This document shows, in pieces, positions 8,184 to 16,228 of a stretch of 39,373 nt of DNA (position 1 is the stretch's first letter; each line of letters begins with the position of its first letter). The notes below the pieces were generated by a model. That model worked only from the letters and a program-made list of their open reading frames with translations, ran no database searches and was not told where the DNA came from. This DNA is from JAWCNN01 sp038848005 (lineage in GTDB: Archaea > Thermoproteota > Bathyarchaeia > Bathyarchaeales > Bathycorpusculaceae): NCBI GenBank assembly GCA_038848005.1, contig JAWCNZ010000016.1, positions 1 through 39,373 of the forward strand. The letters are read 5' to 3'. Both the position numbers and the translations under genes were made by a program.

Positions 8184-8220
8184 AAACGTGGCTTCACCCA
8201 AAATTGTATAGCTCACTAGA

Positions 8221-8230
8221 AATATAAAAG
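8221..8230 (-). promoter_or_regulatory. TATA-like box for cbf5
   Basis: On the minus strand this reads CTTTTATATT, an archaeal TATA-like element. With the usual spacing of about 25 bases, transcription would start near 8200, just ahead of the ATG at 8183. It sits immediately downstream of the rpl14e stop. Confidence 0.45.
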
Positions 8231-8233
8231 GGC

Positions 8234-8524
8234 TTAAATTGGGGAGGTTTTCGGCTTAACCGTCTGCGCCATTTCTTCCAGTTTACCAGCCGCTTTAAGC
8301 GCTTCAACGACTTCTTCGTCTGATGCTCCACGGTTAATGGTTATTTTCTCTTGTAGAGGTTCAATGTGGTTTACGTTGGCTCTCCGCCTTTTCACGCCCG
8401 TAACATTTTTAGGTCCAGTGACCAAAACAAAGTTTTTGTCGATTACATCAACTATTACGCATTTTCTTCCAGCTTCGCGTCCAGTCAGTTTAACACATAT
8501 TCTGCCAACTTCTATTGCTGGCAT
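8234..8524 (-). CDS. rpl14e: 50S ribosomal protein L14e
   Basis: 96 residues beginning MPAIEVGRICVK-type sequence, with a KOW-like fold region GREAGRKCVIVDVIDKNFVLVTGP and the basic VKRRRANVNHIEP segment, all typical of archaeal/eukaryotic L14e. It is a component of the large ribosomal subunit. I prefer the ATG at 8524, preceded by GAGGTTGAGGGG, over the in-frame ATG at 8542, because family members start at MPAIE. The C-terminal 35 residues are an acidic-to-basic helical extension (ASDEEVVEALKAAGKLEEM). Linkage to cbf5 is a known archaeal arrangement. Confidence 0.93.
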   Translation of the reverse strand: MPAIEVGRICVKLTGREAGRKCVIVDVIDKNFVLVTGPKNVTGVKRRRANVNHIEPLQEKITINRGASDEEVVEALKAAGKLEEMAQTVKPKTSPI

Positions 8525-8573
8525 TTTCCCCTCAACCTCCAATTTTGAGAAGATTATAGAAACCGTTAAGAAA

Positions 8574-8583
8574 CATATATTTA
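8574..8583 (-). promoter_or_regulatory. TATA-like box for rpl14e
   Basis: The minus strand reads AATAAATATATG around here, giving an expected transcription start near 8550, upstream of the ribosome binding site for the ATG at 8524. It lies between the M20 peptidase stop and rpl14e. Confidence 0.45.
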
Positions 8584-8590
8584 TTGGTTG

Positions 8591-9940
8591 CTAAGTCATG
8601 AACCTTTCAACGATTTTATAGAGGACGCTTGTTCCAAAAATTAAATTTTCTATTGATATGCGCTCGTCCACGCCGTGCATCATTTTCAAAATTTCGCCGC
8701 GGGGCAAATCTGCACGCATGGGCTGAAAACCATAGCATACGCTGCCAGCCCCTCTGAAAAAGCGTGAGTCTGTTCCACCTGTGAGCATTAGAGGTGCAAC
8801 TGAACAGTTTGGTTCAAACTCTTTAAGCGTTTTAACTATTAAATTGTAAAGCGGCGTGTTTATCGGCGATTCGGATGGCTCATTAGCTTGAATAACTTCG
8901 AACTCTAACTTTTCCATTTCAACAATATCCGCTAGTAAATTTTTGATGTATTCTACGGCTTCGTCTGGTGTTTGGCTGGGCAGTAACCTGCAGTCGAAAA
9001 CTGCTTCACATTCTGATGGAATTACGTTTTCTTTGACTCCTCCATGAATTATGGTTGGAGCTATAGTCATCCTCAACATTGCACGAAACTCTTCGGCCAT
9101 AGCCTTGTCTTTTTTAGCTAACCTATCCAAAATTTGGTCGCCTAAACTTGGATTTTCAAGCAAAAGCGAGATTTCCTGTTGGACAGCATGTTTTTCTTTG
9201 ACTATTTCCTTCAAAAATTCTTTCACTGTTGGCGTTATTGTGATGTTTGCACGGTGGTTTCCGAGTTTGTCAATAACCTTGTTTATGCGTAAGATGGCGT
9301 TGTCCGCTGCCGTTGGCACTGAACTGTGTCCAGAACTGCCTTTCGCCTTGATTTTAAGCCATAGGATTCCCTTTTCAGCTGTTTGGATTGTGTATGTGTT
9401 TTTGCCGTTTGCTGGAATTGCTAAGCCGCCGCCCTCGTTTAAGACGTAGTCCGCCCAAACTTTTTCTGGGTAGGTGCGCATTAGCCAGCCCGCGCCTGCT
9501 TCTCCGCCCTTTTCTTCGTCGGCTGTTGCAGTCAAAATCACGTCGCCTTTTGGTTTTACGCCGTTCCTTTTCAGAAGCTTCATTACCATGACTTCAATGG
9601 CTGTCATAGACTTCATGTCCACTGCGCCTCTTCCCCAAACAAAACCGTTTTTAACCAAGCCCTCAAACGGGTTTACGCTCCACTCTTTCGGGTTTGCGGC
9701 GACAACATCCAAATGTGAAAGCAAAAGCAAACTTGGCTTTTCGCCTTCTCCTTTCAAGCGTGTTATGAGGTTTCCCCTCCCAGGCGCTGACTCCAAAACT
9801 TCACAATTGAAACCGTCTTTTTCCAAAGTTTCAGCCAAGTATTTAGCGGCTTCTGTTTCGTTTCCAGGCGGGTTAACAGTGTTTATGCGGATTAAATCGC
9901 TTAGGAGCGTTACGATTTCCTCTTCTATTTCCCACAACAT
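8591..9940 (-). CDS. M20 family metallopeptidase (ArgE/DapE/CPG2-like)
   Basis: 449 residues. Di-zinc ligands are visible as His76 in LLLSHLDVV, Asp108 in GRGAVDMKS and Glu142-Glu143 in TADEEKGG, followed by the lid/dimerisation domain (HSSVPTAADNAILRINK) and the late His motif MMHGVDERIS. This is the classical M20 layout of a cytoplasmic zinc exopeptidase or deacylase acting on small N-acyl amino acids or peptides. Length and the LSHLDVV form place it with the M20 dipeptidase/aminoacylase-like branch. The substrate is unknown. A 12-base gap separates it from the upstream Mth938-like gene. Confidence 0.9.
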   Translation of the reverse strand: MLWEIEEEIVTLLSDLIRINTVNPPGNETEAAKYLAETLEKDGFNCEVLESAPGRGNLITRLKGEGEKPSLLLLSHLDVVAANPKEWSVNPFEGLVKNGFVWGRGAVDMKSMTAIEVMVMKLLKRNGVKPKGDVILTATADEEKGGEAGAGWLMRTYPEKVWADYVLNEGGGLAIPANGKNTYTIQTAEKGILWLKIKAKGSSGHSSVPTAADNAILRINKVIDKLGNHRANITITPTVKEFLKEIVKEKHAVQQEISLLLENPSLGDQILDRLAKKDKAMAEEFRAMLRMTIAPTIIHGGVKENVIPSECEAVFDCRLLPSQTPDEAVEYIKNLLADIVEMEKLEFEVIQANEPSESPINTPLYNLIVKTLKEFEPNCSVAPLMLTGGTDSRFFRGAGSVCYGFQPMRADLPRGEILKMMHGVDERISIENLIFGTSVLYKIVERFMT

Positions 9941-9952
9941 TTTGACGCCTTT

Positions 9953-10300
9953 TTAACATGTTAGGTGGAAGGCTCCAGCCACCCGTTCTCCAGAGTTTAA
10001 AAGTTTGTTGAATGTTTGTGTTGCCTCCTTCGTCGGTTGGATAATCAATTTGATTCCGTGAGCTTTTAGGGTGTTTTCCACTTCTGGTTGAACCTTTAAA
10101 AGTCCGTTGTAGCCCGTGCCAACCACGAGAACCTGCGGTTTCGGTTCGCTGTTGAGTATAAGCCCCAAATCGTCAATGTATAGTTTGTGTCCTTCCCTTC
10201 TCCACCAGCCGTCCACAACCCTTTCTGGAAAAACTATCACGTCGCTTGTGAACCTTTTCCCATTTACAACTATTAAACCGAAATCATAATGTTCTATCAA
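9953..10300 (-). CDS. Mth938-like domain protein (DUF498)
   Basis: 115 residues with the pattern YDFGLIVVNGKRFTSDVIVFPERV, WWRREGH, VLVVGTGYNGLL and GIKLIIQPTKEATQTFN. This matches the small Mth938/NDUFAF3 domain family, a beta-alpha fold with a glycine-rich GTG loop. Its biochemical role in archaea is not established. It lies 12 bases upstream of the M20 peptidase on the same strand and 5 bases after the decayed permease, so it may have shared that permease's transcript. Confidence 0.85.
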   Translation of the reverse strand: MIEHYDFGLIVVNGKRFTSDVIVFPERVVDGWWRREGHKLYIDDLGLILNSEPKPQVLVVGTGYNGLLKVQPEVENTLKAHGIKLIIQPTKEATQTFNKLLNSGERVAGAFHLTC

Positions 10301-10304
10301 GTCT

Positions 10305-11350
10305 CTAACGCCTCCTCCAATTGTGTATCATATAGTATGTTACACCTATTAATAGGCTTAAAGCACCAATAATCCACGATTGCGGCGAAACGAAGAGAAT
10401 AAAAATCAGTGTTGATAGGCATGTTATTGCTCCGATTACTGGTAGAATTTTTGGGTATTTTCGTTTTGCTGTTTTCAGTTTTAAGGCTGAAATGTTGGCT
10501 ATGGCATAATAAAAAAGCAGTGCGAAGGTGCTTATGGCTATGACTTTTGTTAGGTCTATTGCGAGAACAAGCAAAATCATCATGGCGCCTACAATCCAAA
10601 CTGCGTGATGTGGCGTATTATATCTTGTGTGAAGTTTGCCTAAGGTTTGCGGCAGGTCTTTTCTCCTAGCCATCGCATATAGCATGCGGGAAACCCCCAT
10701 TATTGAAGTGAGCAAAACGCTTGCTGTAGCAACCAATCCGCCAGCTGAAACCAGATATTCGGCGAATGGACTTTTTGCGGCGCTTATGGCATCCTTTAAA
10801 GGCGAATTTGAATTTGCCAAGGCTTTTGCCCCTACAAGCCCAACAGCCACGGCGCCAACTGCCAAATAAAAAATTGTGGATAAAAGCAGTGATAACAGCA
10901 TAGCCTTTGGAACGTTTCTTTTCGCATCCTTAACCTCTTCTGCAACTACGGCTACCCTTGCAAATCCTCCATAGGCGAAGAAAATGTAACTTGCGCCGTA
11001 TAGAACTCCAGCCTGAAAAGGATTAAACGGCATAAAGTTTGATGGATTCACGTTCAATAAACCGAAAATGCAGAAAAAAGCCAAAATACCCAGTTTTGCT
11101 GCCACCAAAACGTTGTTGATTAGGGCTGACTGGCGAATCCCAAAATAGTTAAGAACCGTAAAGAATAGGCAAAGAAACATTGCAATCCATTTCTGATCTG
11201 AAGGGCTGAACCAGCATAGCCCGCAGCAATTCCAGTAACAACAAATATGCCTGCGCCGATGATGGCTCCAACGTTTATTGCTGTAGCGTCAAACAAACTT
11301 AAAGTCGGCTTAAAAACGGACCGCTTAGCTTTTTCGCTGTTCATGAACAC
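10305..11350 (-). pseudogene. APC-family amino acid permease, internally deleted and frameshifted
   Basis: The N-terminal piece (11350 to about 11200) has the APC signature NVGAIIGAGIFVVTGIAAGYAG of the first membrane helix, then reads into a foreign frame and stops. The rest, in a second frame from about 11200 to 10305, resumes at LFFTVLNYFGIRQSALINN and runs through the later helices (YIFFAYGGFARVAVVAEEVKDA region) to the end. Intact family members have over 400 residues; roughly 100-130 residues (helices 2-4/5) are missing here between the pieces. The substrate was probably an amino acid or amine. The break looks like one deletion; an assembly error is the alternative. Confidence 0.75.
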
Positions 11351-11433
11351 ACCATTCTGGATTTGATGTATTTCAAATTTTAAACTAAAGCTTTTCAGAT
11401 AAACTGGACAAAATTGTTAAAAAGTGAAATGGA

Positions 11434-11982
11434 ATGGGAAATTGTGGCTATCCTAGTGTAGTGAAAGTTTATGGTAAGCGTTACGGGGAAATGGCAAAAT
11501 CCGAATACATTGCTGAACTTATAAATTTTGCAAAAAATGTTTTGCACGACCCCATTGAAAATTTGGATTGGAAGGAACTGGTGGATTGGGTGCATAGACA
11601 CCTCAAATATACTAGGGAAGAACTGCCGACGCCCCGCGCTGAACTGCCAGTACAAATAATCCGTCAATCAAAAGGGCGATGCGGCGAATTCGCTTTGTTA
11701 TATAACGGTTTGCTTTTGGCAAATGGTTACAAAAGCCGTTTAGTAATTGACTGCTCAACCCTCAAGGACAAAACAAAGAAAGCCGCTGGAGACCATGTTT
11801 GGGTTGAAATTTTCATCAATAACCATTGGGTTCATGTTGACCCAACCGAAAAAAGAATAAACCAACCGTTGATGTACGCCACTGAATGGAACAAAGATGT
11901 AAACTTGGTTTACGCATTAACAAACATGGAAATTGTAGATGTAACCAAAACGTATCAGCCAAACTTTGCGAAACGCAAATAA
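11434..11982 (+). CDS. Transglutaminase-like cysteine protease-fold protein
   Basis: 182 residues. The Cys-His-Asp triad of the transglutaminase-like/PNGase superfamily is visible as Cys83 in GRCGEFALLYNGLL, His121 in GDHVWVEIF and Asp136 in HVDPTEK. The N-terminal helix region includes DWVHRHLKYTREELPTPRA, as in archaeal family members. No signal peptide is seen, so the protein is likely cytoplasmic. Activity could be peptidase, deglycosylase or amidase; the substrate is unknown. It follows a permease remnant divergently and is not obviously part of the downstream cdv operon. Confidence 0.8.
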   Translation: MGNCGYPSVVKVYGKRYGEMAKSEYIAELINFAKNVLHDPIENLDWKELVDWVHRHLKYTREELPTPRAELPVQIIRQSKGRCGEFALLYNGLLLANGYKSRLVIDCSTLKDKTKKAAGDHVWVEIFINNHWVHVDPTEKRINQPLMYATEWNKDVNLVYALTNMEIVDVTKTYQPNFAKRK

Positions 11983-12131
11983 CCTTTTGATGGTTAGATT
12001 AAACATGGACAATGAGGAAATCGAGGTACACTGACGCCCGAGCGGGTGATTGCTTTTTCCGCTCCCGAGTCCAAAATTGGCATACAAGCTAGAATTTGCG
12101 AATATAAAGAGGGGAGGAAAGTTTTGATGAA

Positions 12132-12350
12132 TTATCTTTCTGGAGACGCTGTGATGTACGCCCAAATGCTTACTAAGACAACTGTTAAGCAGGCTCCGGC
12201 AAACCCTGAAACAAGGAACCGCACTTGAACAAGTGCTGGCAGTATGTCTAGGAGTGCTGGAATTACATAGTCGGCTGTGAGTTGGGCTATGATTCCTGCC
12301 ATGAATCCTAATAGCGCTACTAATCCGAATACCTTTAACCTTTCACCCAT
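12132..12350 (-). CDS. Small two-helix membrane protein divergent from the cdv operon
   Basis: 72 residues with two predicted membrane helices (about residues 8-30, VFGLVALLGFMAGIIAQL, and 46-66, LVSGFAGACLTVVLVSIWAY). GGTGA lies about 6 bases before the ATG. I do not recognise the family. It is transcribed away from the ESCRT-III/cdv cluster and shares the 12351-12576 intergenic region with it. Any link to cell division is only positional. Confidence 0.55.
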   Translation of the reverse strand: MGERLKVFGLVALLGFMAGIIAQLTADYVIPALLDILPALVQVRFLVSGFAGACLTVVLVSIWAYITASPER

Positions 12351-12576
12351 CCGAGTTCACCTTGCCTAGAATTCGAATAAAGCCTCTTTTTAGTCTAACT
12401 TACACTTTTTTGTTTATCCCTTAAAAACCAGCAACAACACCTTTTATTTTTCCAACTAAAGCCTAAAACAATTTTTGTTTTGGCATATAGCCCTACGTAT
12501 ATACATGCATGTTTTCAACATATTAACAATGTATAAGATGGCTTTGCGCTTTCTCCTTCTTTTCGGAGGAATTAAC

Positions 12577-13239
12577 TTGTCTGAAAGATTCAGTAAAAGA
12601 TGGGAAAGTAGAAGGGAAGACACGCCCTTCACGGAACGCATAAAAGAGGCTGTGAAGCCACCGGGTCCGTTGAAGCCCCGCTTAGACTTTGCAGTGAGAC
12701 GTATTGAACTTCAAATTCAAAAGTTAGACCAAGCGTCTGAGCGTTTCAGTCAAAGGGACAAGGCAATATTCGCCAGAATAGTTGACGCCTACACTAAGCA
12801 TGACACTGCCCGTGCAAACGTTTTCGCTAATGAGCTGGCGGAAATTCGCAAAATGGAAAAGTTAATTATGAATGCAAGGCTTGCTCTTGAGCAGATAGTA
12901 TTACGTTTACGCACTGTATCAGAACTTGGAGATGTTGTATCCACACTTGGACCAGCAGTCGGCGTATTAAGAACTGTCAGAACAGGGCTTGCAAGCATTT
13001 TCCCAGAAGCAGAAACAGAACTTGGCGAGATAGGCAATTTGTTAAGCGGTATAATGATTGAGGCTGGACAAAGTTCAGGGATGACCCTAAACTTTGACAC
13101 GGTGAACGAAGATGCCCAGAAAATTCTCACAGAAGCCGCAACTGTTGCAGAGCAAAGAATCAAAGAAAAGTTCCCAGAGTTGCCGCCCGGAATCCCAGCT
13201 GCTCCAATAGGCGAAAAAGCGTCAACTGAAACCTCATAG
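12577..13239 (+). CDS. ESCRT-III/Snf7-family protein, first gene of the cdv cluster
   Basis: 220 residues from a TTG preceded by GGAGGA (12565-12570); the frame is open upstream but that part lacks a ribosome binding site. The Snf7 core shows the basic first helix region (LDFAVRRIELQIQKLDQASERFSQRDKAIFA, residues about 36-66), ANVFANELAEIRKMEKLI and a long helical stretch to about residue 185. The C-terminus carries FPELPPGIP, a proline-rich sequence like the MIM2 motif that binds MIT domains. It lacks the winged-helix tail of the second copy downstream, so it resembles the CdvB1/B2-type paralogs that form division filaments. Confidence 0.85.
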   Translation: MSERFSKRWESRREDTPFTERIKEAVKPPGPLKPRLDFAVRRIELQIQKLDQASERFSQRDKAIFARIVDAYTKHDTARANVFANELAEIRKMEKLIMNARLALEQIVLRLRTVSELGDVVSTLGPAVGVLRTVRTGLASIFPEAETELGEIGNLLSGIMIEAGQSSGMTLNFDTVNEDAQKILTEAATVAEQRIKEKFPELPPGIPAAPIGEKASTETS

Positions 13240-13259
13240 CCCACGGGGGAGAGAAGCGC

Positions 13260-13991
13260 ATGTCACAAGACTTTAACCCTTTTCTTTCTATTGGAAAACA
13301 AGTTAAAGACGAATATGGGCGTCCAATAGGTAAAATAGCCTCTTTTGCCCTAACTCCAAGCGGAAAATTTGACGCTGTGTTTATAGAGCAGGGAAACGGA
13401 AAATTCTTAAAATATCCAATGGAGCACTTTAAATTCGGCAGTGGAGAAGCCACGCTTATTTCCAGAATTAAATCGGAAGTAAATGCCCTTTGCGACCAAA
13501 TTCCACTTTTGTGGCGCAAAGACCAAGCCCTAAAAGAACTTTTGGAAAAAAAGAAAATTTCGCCTGAACTCTACGAGGAACTTCACAGCAATTTTGATGG
13601 AGCATTGACACAACTTAAAAATGAGGCTCAATCCCTCATTGAAGCCATAGATAAGGAAACAAACAGATGCATTAACGAAATTAGAGAGTTAAATTATGCT
13701 TTGGTGCATCTTGAAATTGAGCATGAAATTGGAAAAATCGACAATCAATCCTATGGAACGGCTTTCGCCATAATCCAAGAAAACCTTAAGCGGGTAAATG
13801 CTGAAAAAAACGATTTGGAACTTATAAAGAACAAACTTGGAAACATCTTGCTGGGCGAAACAATTGAGAAAACTGAAAAAGCTAAGGTGTCAGAGGAAAT
13901 TTTGAAGGAGAAACCATCTTCTGAAGCTCCTAAGCTTCCAGAGCCGCCAGTAATCGTTTACGTGAAAGAGATAGGAAAGGCAAGCATATAA
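13260..13991 (+). CDS. cdvA: CdvA, PRC-barrel and coiled-coil division protein
   Basis: 243 residues. Residues about 8-62 form a PRC barrel (GKQVKDEYGRPIGKIASFAL, FLKYPMEHF), followed by a long coiled coil (about 70-205) and a proline-rich linker (SEAPKLPEPP). The last residues VIVYVKEIGK fit the short beta-strand E3B-type motif by which CdvA recruits the CdvB winged helix. CdvA is the membrane-associated platform of crenarchaeal division. The gene sits between two ESCRT-III genes, 20 bases after the first (GGGGGAGAG-like site before ATG) and 7 bases before cdvB. Confidence 0.88.
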   Translation: MSQDFNPFLSIGKQVKDEYGRPIGKIASFALTPSGKFDAVFIEQGNGKFLKYPMEHFKFGSGEATLISRIKSEVNALCDQIPLLWRKDQALKELLEKKKISPELYEELHSNFDGALTQLKNEAQSLIEAIDKETNRCINEIRELNYALVHLEIEHEIGKIDNQSYGTAFAIIQENLKRVNAEKNDLELIKNKLGNILLGETIEKTEKAKVSEEILKEKPSSEAPKLPEPPVIVYVKEIGKASI

Positions 13992-13998
13992 TTCGCTA

Positions 13999-14919
13999 AT
14001 GCGGTGGCGGGCGGAGGGAAAAGCCATAAAAATATTTGCTCATCAAACCCCTCCACTCCGTGAAGTGGTTGTAAAATCAATTCAAATGCTTAAAGTTCAA
14101 CAGAGTAAACTTGAACATGCAAGTTTTAGGCTTAAGGAAAGAGACAAAATACTATTTCAAACATGCATAAACGCCATCAACAGGAAAAACAAGGAAAAAG
14201 CGGCGATATGCGCCAACGAAATCGCAGAAATCCGCAAACTAATAAAATTCCTTTACAATGTCGAATTAGCCATCGAACGTGTAATCCTGCGGCTTGAAAC
14301 AATAAAGGAATTAAACGACATAGTTTTCGACCTCAAACCCGCCTTAAAACTTCTTCAAAACGTTTCACGGCAACTATTTGAAGTTTTACCCGACGTTTCC
14401 TCCGAGCTTAACAAAGTTAATGAAGCCATAACCGAAACATTATATTCAACAAAAATAACAGCGGATGAATCGCTAATACCTGTGGATAAGCGGACTCCAG
14501 GCGGGGAGGAAATCCTAAAAGAAGTTTCACAATACCTTGAACAGAAACTGAGCGATGAGCTCCCTGAACCGCCCGCTACCCTAGAGGTTTTAGAGCCCGA
14601 AAAGGCTCCGTTGAAGGAGATGGTGGCTTTAGCGGCTAACTGTTCACAAACAATCGCCAAGGAAACGGTTGAGGAATACGGTGAAGATCCATCTCAAACT
14701 TTGCTTTCCTTTAAGAAAGCTGAAATTAGGGAGATTTCCCTTAAAGTTGAAAAGTCATCACTGGAAAACACGCTTCTTGAGTACATCAAAAAAAGTAATG
14801 GAGAAATCGACTTAAAACGTTGTTCAACTGATTTGAAAACCTCTTATGAAGAGGTTGAAAAGGCTCTTGAAAGTTTAGGGGCGAAGGGAAAAATAAGGGT
14901 TGAGTTAAAACCTGGTTAA
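13999..14919 (+). CDS. cdvB: CdvB, ESCRT-III with C-terminal winged helix
   Basis: 306 residues. The Snf7 core (about 25-175) parallels the first gene: VVKSIQMLKVQQSKLEHASFR, ICANEIAEIRKLIKFLYNVE. ELPEPPATLEVLEP (about 193-206) is a MIM2-like motif for the MIT domain of CdvC. The C-terminal about 55 residues (LLEYIKKSNGEIDLKRCSTD, then VEKALESLGAKGKIRVEL) form a winged helix, the part of CdvB that binds the CdvA tail. This tail identifies it as true CdvB. No strong ribosome binding site precedes the ATG, so translation may couple to cdvA. Confidence 0.9.
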   Translation: MRWRAEGKAIKIFAHQTPPLREVVVKSIQMLKVQQSKLEHASFRLKERDKILFQTCINAINRKNKEKAAICANEIAEIRKLIKFLYNVELAIERVILRLETIKELNDIVFDLKPALKLLQNVSRQLFEVLPDVSSELNKVNEAITETLYSTKITADESLIPVDKRTPGGEEILKEVSQYLEQKLSDELPEPPATLEVLEPEKAPLKEMVALAANCSQTIAKETVEEYGEDPSQTLLSFKKAEIREISLKVEKSSLENTLLEYIKKSNGEIDLKRCSTDLKTSYEEVEKALESLGAKGKIRVELKPG

Positions 14920-14934
14920 GGATGGGAACATTTT

Positions 14935-16098
14935 ATGAGTGCTTCCCAAGAGCTTGAAAAGGCTGCAACCAACTATGCGCTGGAAGCTGTTCGCTTGGAC
15001 AAGCAGGGTTCACGTGGTTTAGCCATAACAATGTATCAGAAAGCCATTGAAAGCCTTCTCAAACTTGTTCAGTTATATCCTGAATACAGTCTAAACAAGG
15101 TTTACATACAGCGGGCAATAGCCTACCAAGAAAGAATAAAGGCGTTGCAAGGAGCAGCCGCGCCGGCTTTGCCGCCGGAAGAAGCTAAAAACAGCGATGG
15201 CAACGTCCAAAGCAGTCAGGGGAAATCCACCTACGAAGAATTGATAGTAACTGAAAAGCCCAATGTGAAATGGGAAGAAGTCGTTGGACTTGAAAACGCC
15301 AAAAAAGCCGTGAAAGAAGCCATAGTTTACCCAGTTCAAAGACCAGACCTTTTCCCGCTTGGTTGGCCTAGAGGTATTCTCCTTTTCGGACCACCTGGCT
15401 GCGGCAAAACTTTGTTGGCTGCGGCTGTTGCCACGGAAATAAACGCCACTTTCATTTCTATTGATGCAGCTTCTATAATGTCTAAATGGCTTGGCGAAGC
15501 TGAACAGAACGTTGCCAAACTTTTTGGTTCAGCTAGGAAATCAGCTGCTGATGGGAAACCCTCCATAGTTTTCATTGATGAGCTGGATTCGCTTATGGGG
15601 AGGCATTCAAACGAGGTTGGCGGTGAAGTGCGTGTTCGCAATCAGTTTTTGAAGGAGATGGACGGCATCATAGATAAGGGTAAAAACATTCACGTTTACG
15701 TTATCGGCGCAACAAACAAGCCTTGGGATTTGGATTGGGCGTTTATTAGACGATTCCAAAAGCGGATACTGGTGCCGCTTCCAGACCATCATACGCGTTT
15801 GATGATGTTTAAGCTTTACACAAGCCACTTACGGCTTGCGCCGGATGTTGACCTACACGAGTTGGCTAGGCTTTCGGAAGGATTTTCTGGAAGCGACATA
15901 AGAGACGTTTGCCAAGCCGCACAACTGCGCATCATCGGCGAATTCTTCGAGTCTGGTCAAGCAGCCAACAAAATGGCTAATCCAAGAGCTTTAACAATGG
16001 ACGATTTCAGACAAATATTGGAAGAACGTAAACCAAGCGTTTCGCTTGATATGCTAGCCCTATACAACAGATGGTTTGAAGCTTTCAAGGCTCTCTAA
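14935..16098 (+). CDS. cdvC: CdvC, Vps4-like AAA ATPase with MIT domain
   Basis: 387 residues. An N-terminal MIT domain (about 5-70, three helices) is followed by a short linker and one AAA module with Walker A GPPGCGKT at 152-159, Walker B FIDELDSL with Asp215-Glu216, sensor 1 IGATNKPWD, arginine finger FIRRFQKR and the Vps4 C-terminal helix (MLALYNRWFEAF). CdvC disassembles ESCRT-III filaments during membrane constriction by gripping MIM motifs; both upstream ESCRT-III proteins carry such motifs. It is the last gene of the four-gene cluster, 15 bases after cdvB. Confidence 0.95.
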   Translation: MSASQELEKAATNYALEAVRLDKQGSRGLAITMYQKAIESLLKLVQLYPEYSLNKVYIQRAIAYQERIKALQGAAAPALPPEEAKNSDGNVQSSQGKSTYEELIVTEKPNVKWEEVVGLENAKKAVKEAIVYPVQRPDLFPLGWPRGILLFGPPGCGKTLLAAAVATEINATFISIDAASIMSKWLGEAEQNVAKLFGSARKSAADGKPSIVFIDELDSLMGRHSNEVGGEVRVRNQFLKEMDGIIDKGKNIHVYVIGATNKPWDLDWAFIRRFQKRILVPLPDHHTRLMMFKLYTSHLRLAPDVDLHELARLSEGFSGSDIRDVCQAAQLRIIGEFFESGQAANKMANPRALTMDDFRQILEERKPSVSLDMLALYNRWFEAFKAL

Positions 16099-16142
16099 AA
16101 CGGGAGGTGATAGGCGGAAAGCTGTTGAAAAGTTGGGTGGAA

Positions 16143-16215
16143 AGGTTTGGAGAAAACCACACTCTATTTTTGAACGAATCTCCTTTCTCCCCCTTAAAAC
16201 AAAATCTCCAAACCT
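16143..16215. repeat. 11-bp perfect inverted repeat after cdvC
   Basis: AGGTTTGGAGA at 16143-16153 is matched by its exact reverse complement TCTCCAAACCT at 16205-16215, separated by 51 bases. It occupies the gap between convergent cdvC and mobB. It may be a hairpin at transcript ends or a protein site; the long loop makes a simple terminator less likely. Confidence 0.5.
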
Positions 16216-16228
16216 CCACAAACCAACT

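Noticed and set aside
7158..8216. Cbf5 as two separate genes or a frameshifted pseudogene
   Set aside because: Removing 21 bases by BHB rules restores the conserved motif and an exact reading frame, and both halves are otherwise well conserved.
12046..12228. Plus-strand 60-codon ORF
   Set aside because: It overlaps the better-supported small membrane protein on the other strand and has no ribosome binding site or family features.
12475..12576. N-terminal extension of the first ESCRT-III protein
   Set aside because: The upstream codons read as unrelated sequence, and a strong GGAGGA sits directly before the TTG at 12577, where the family homology begins.
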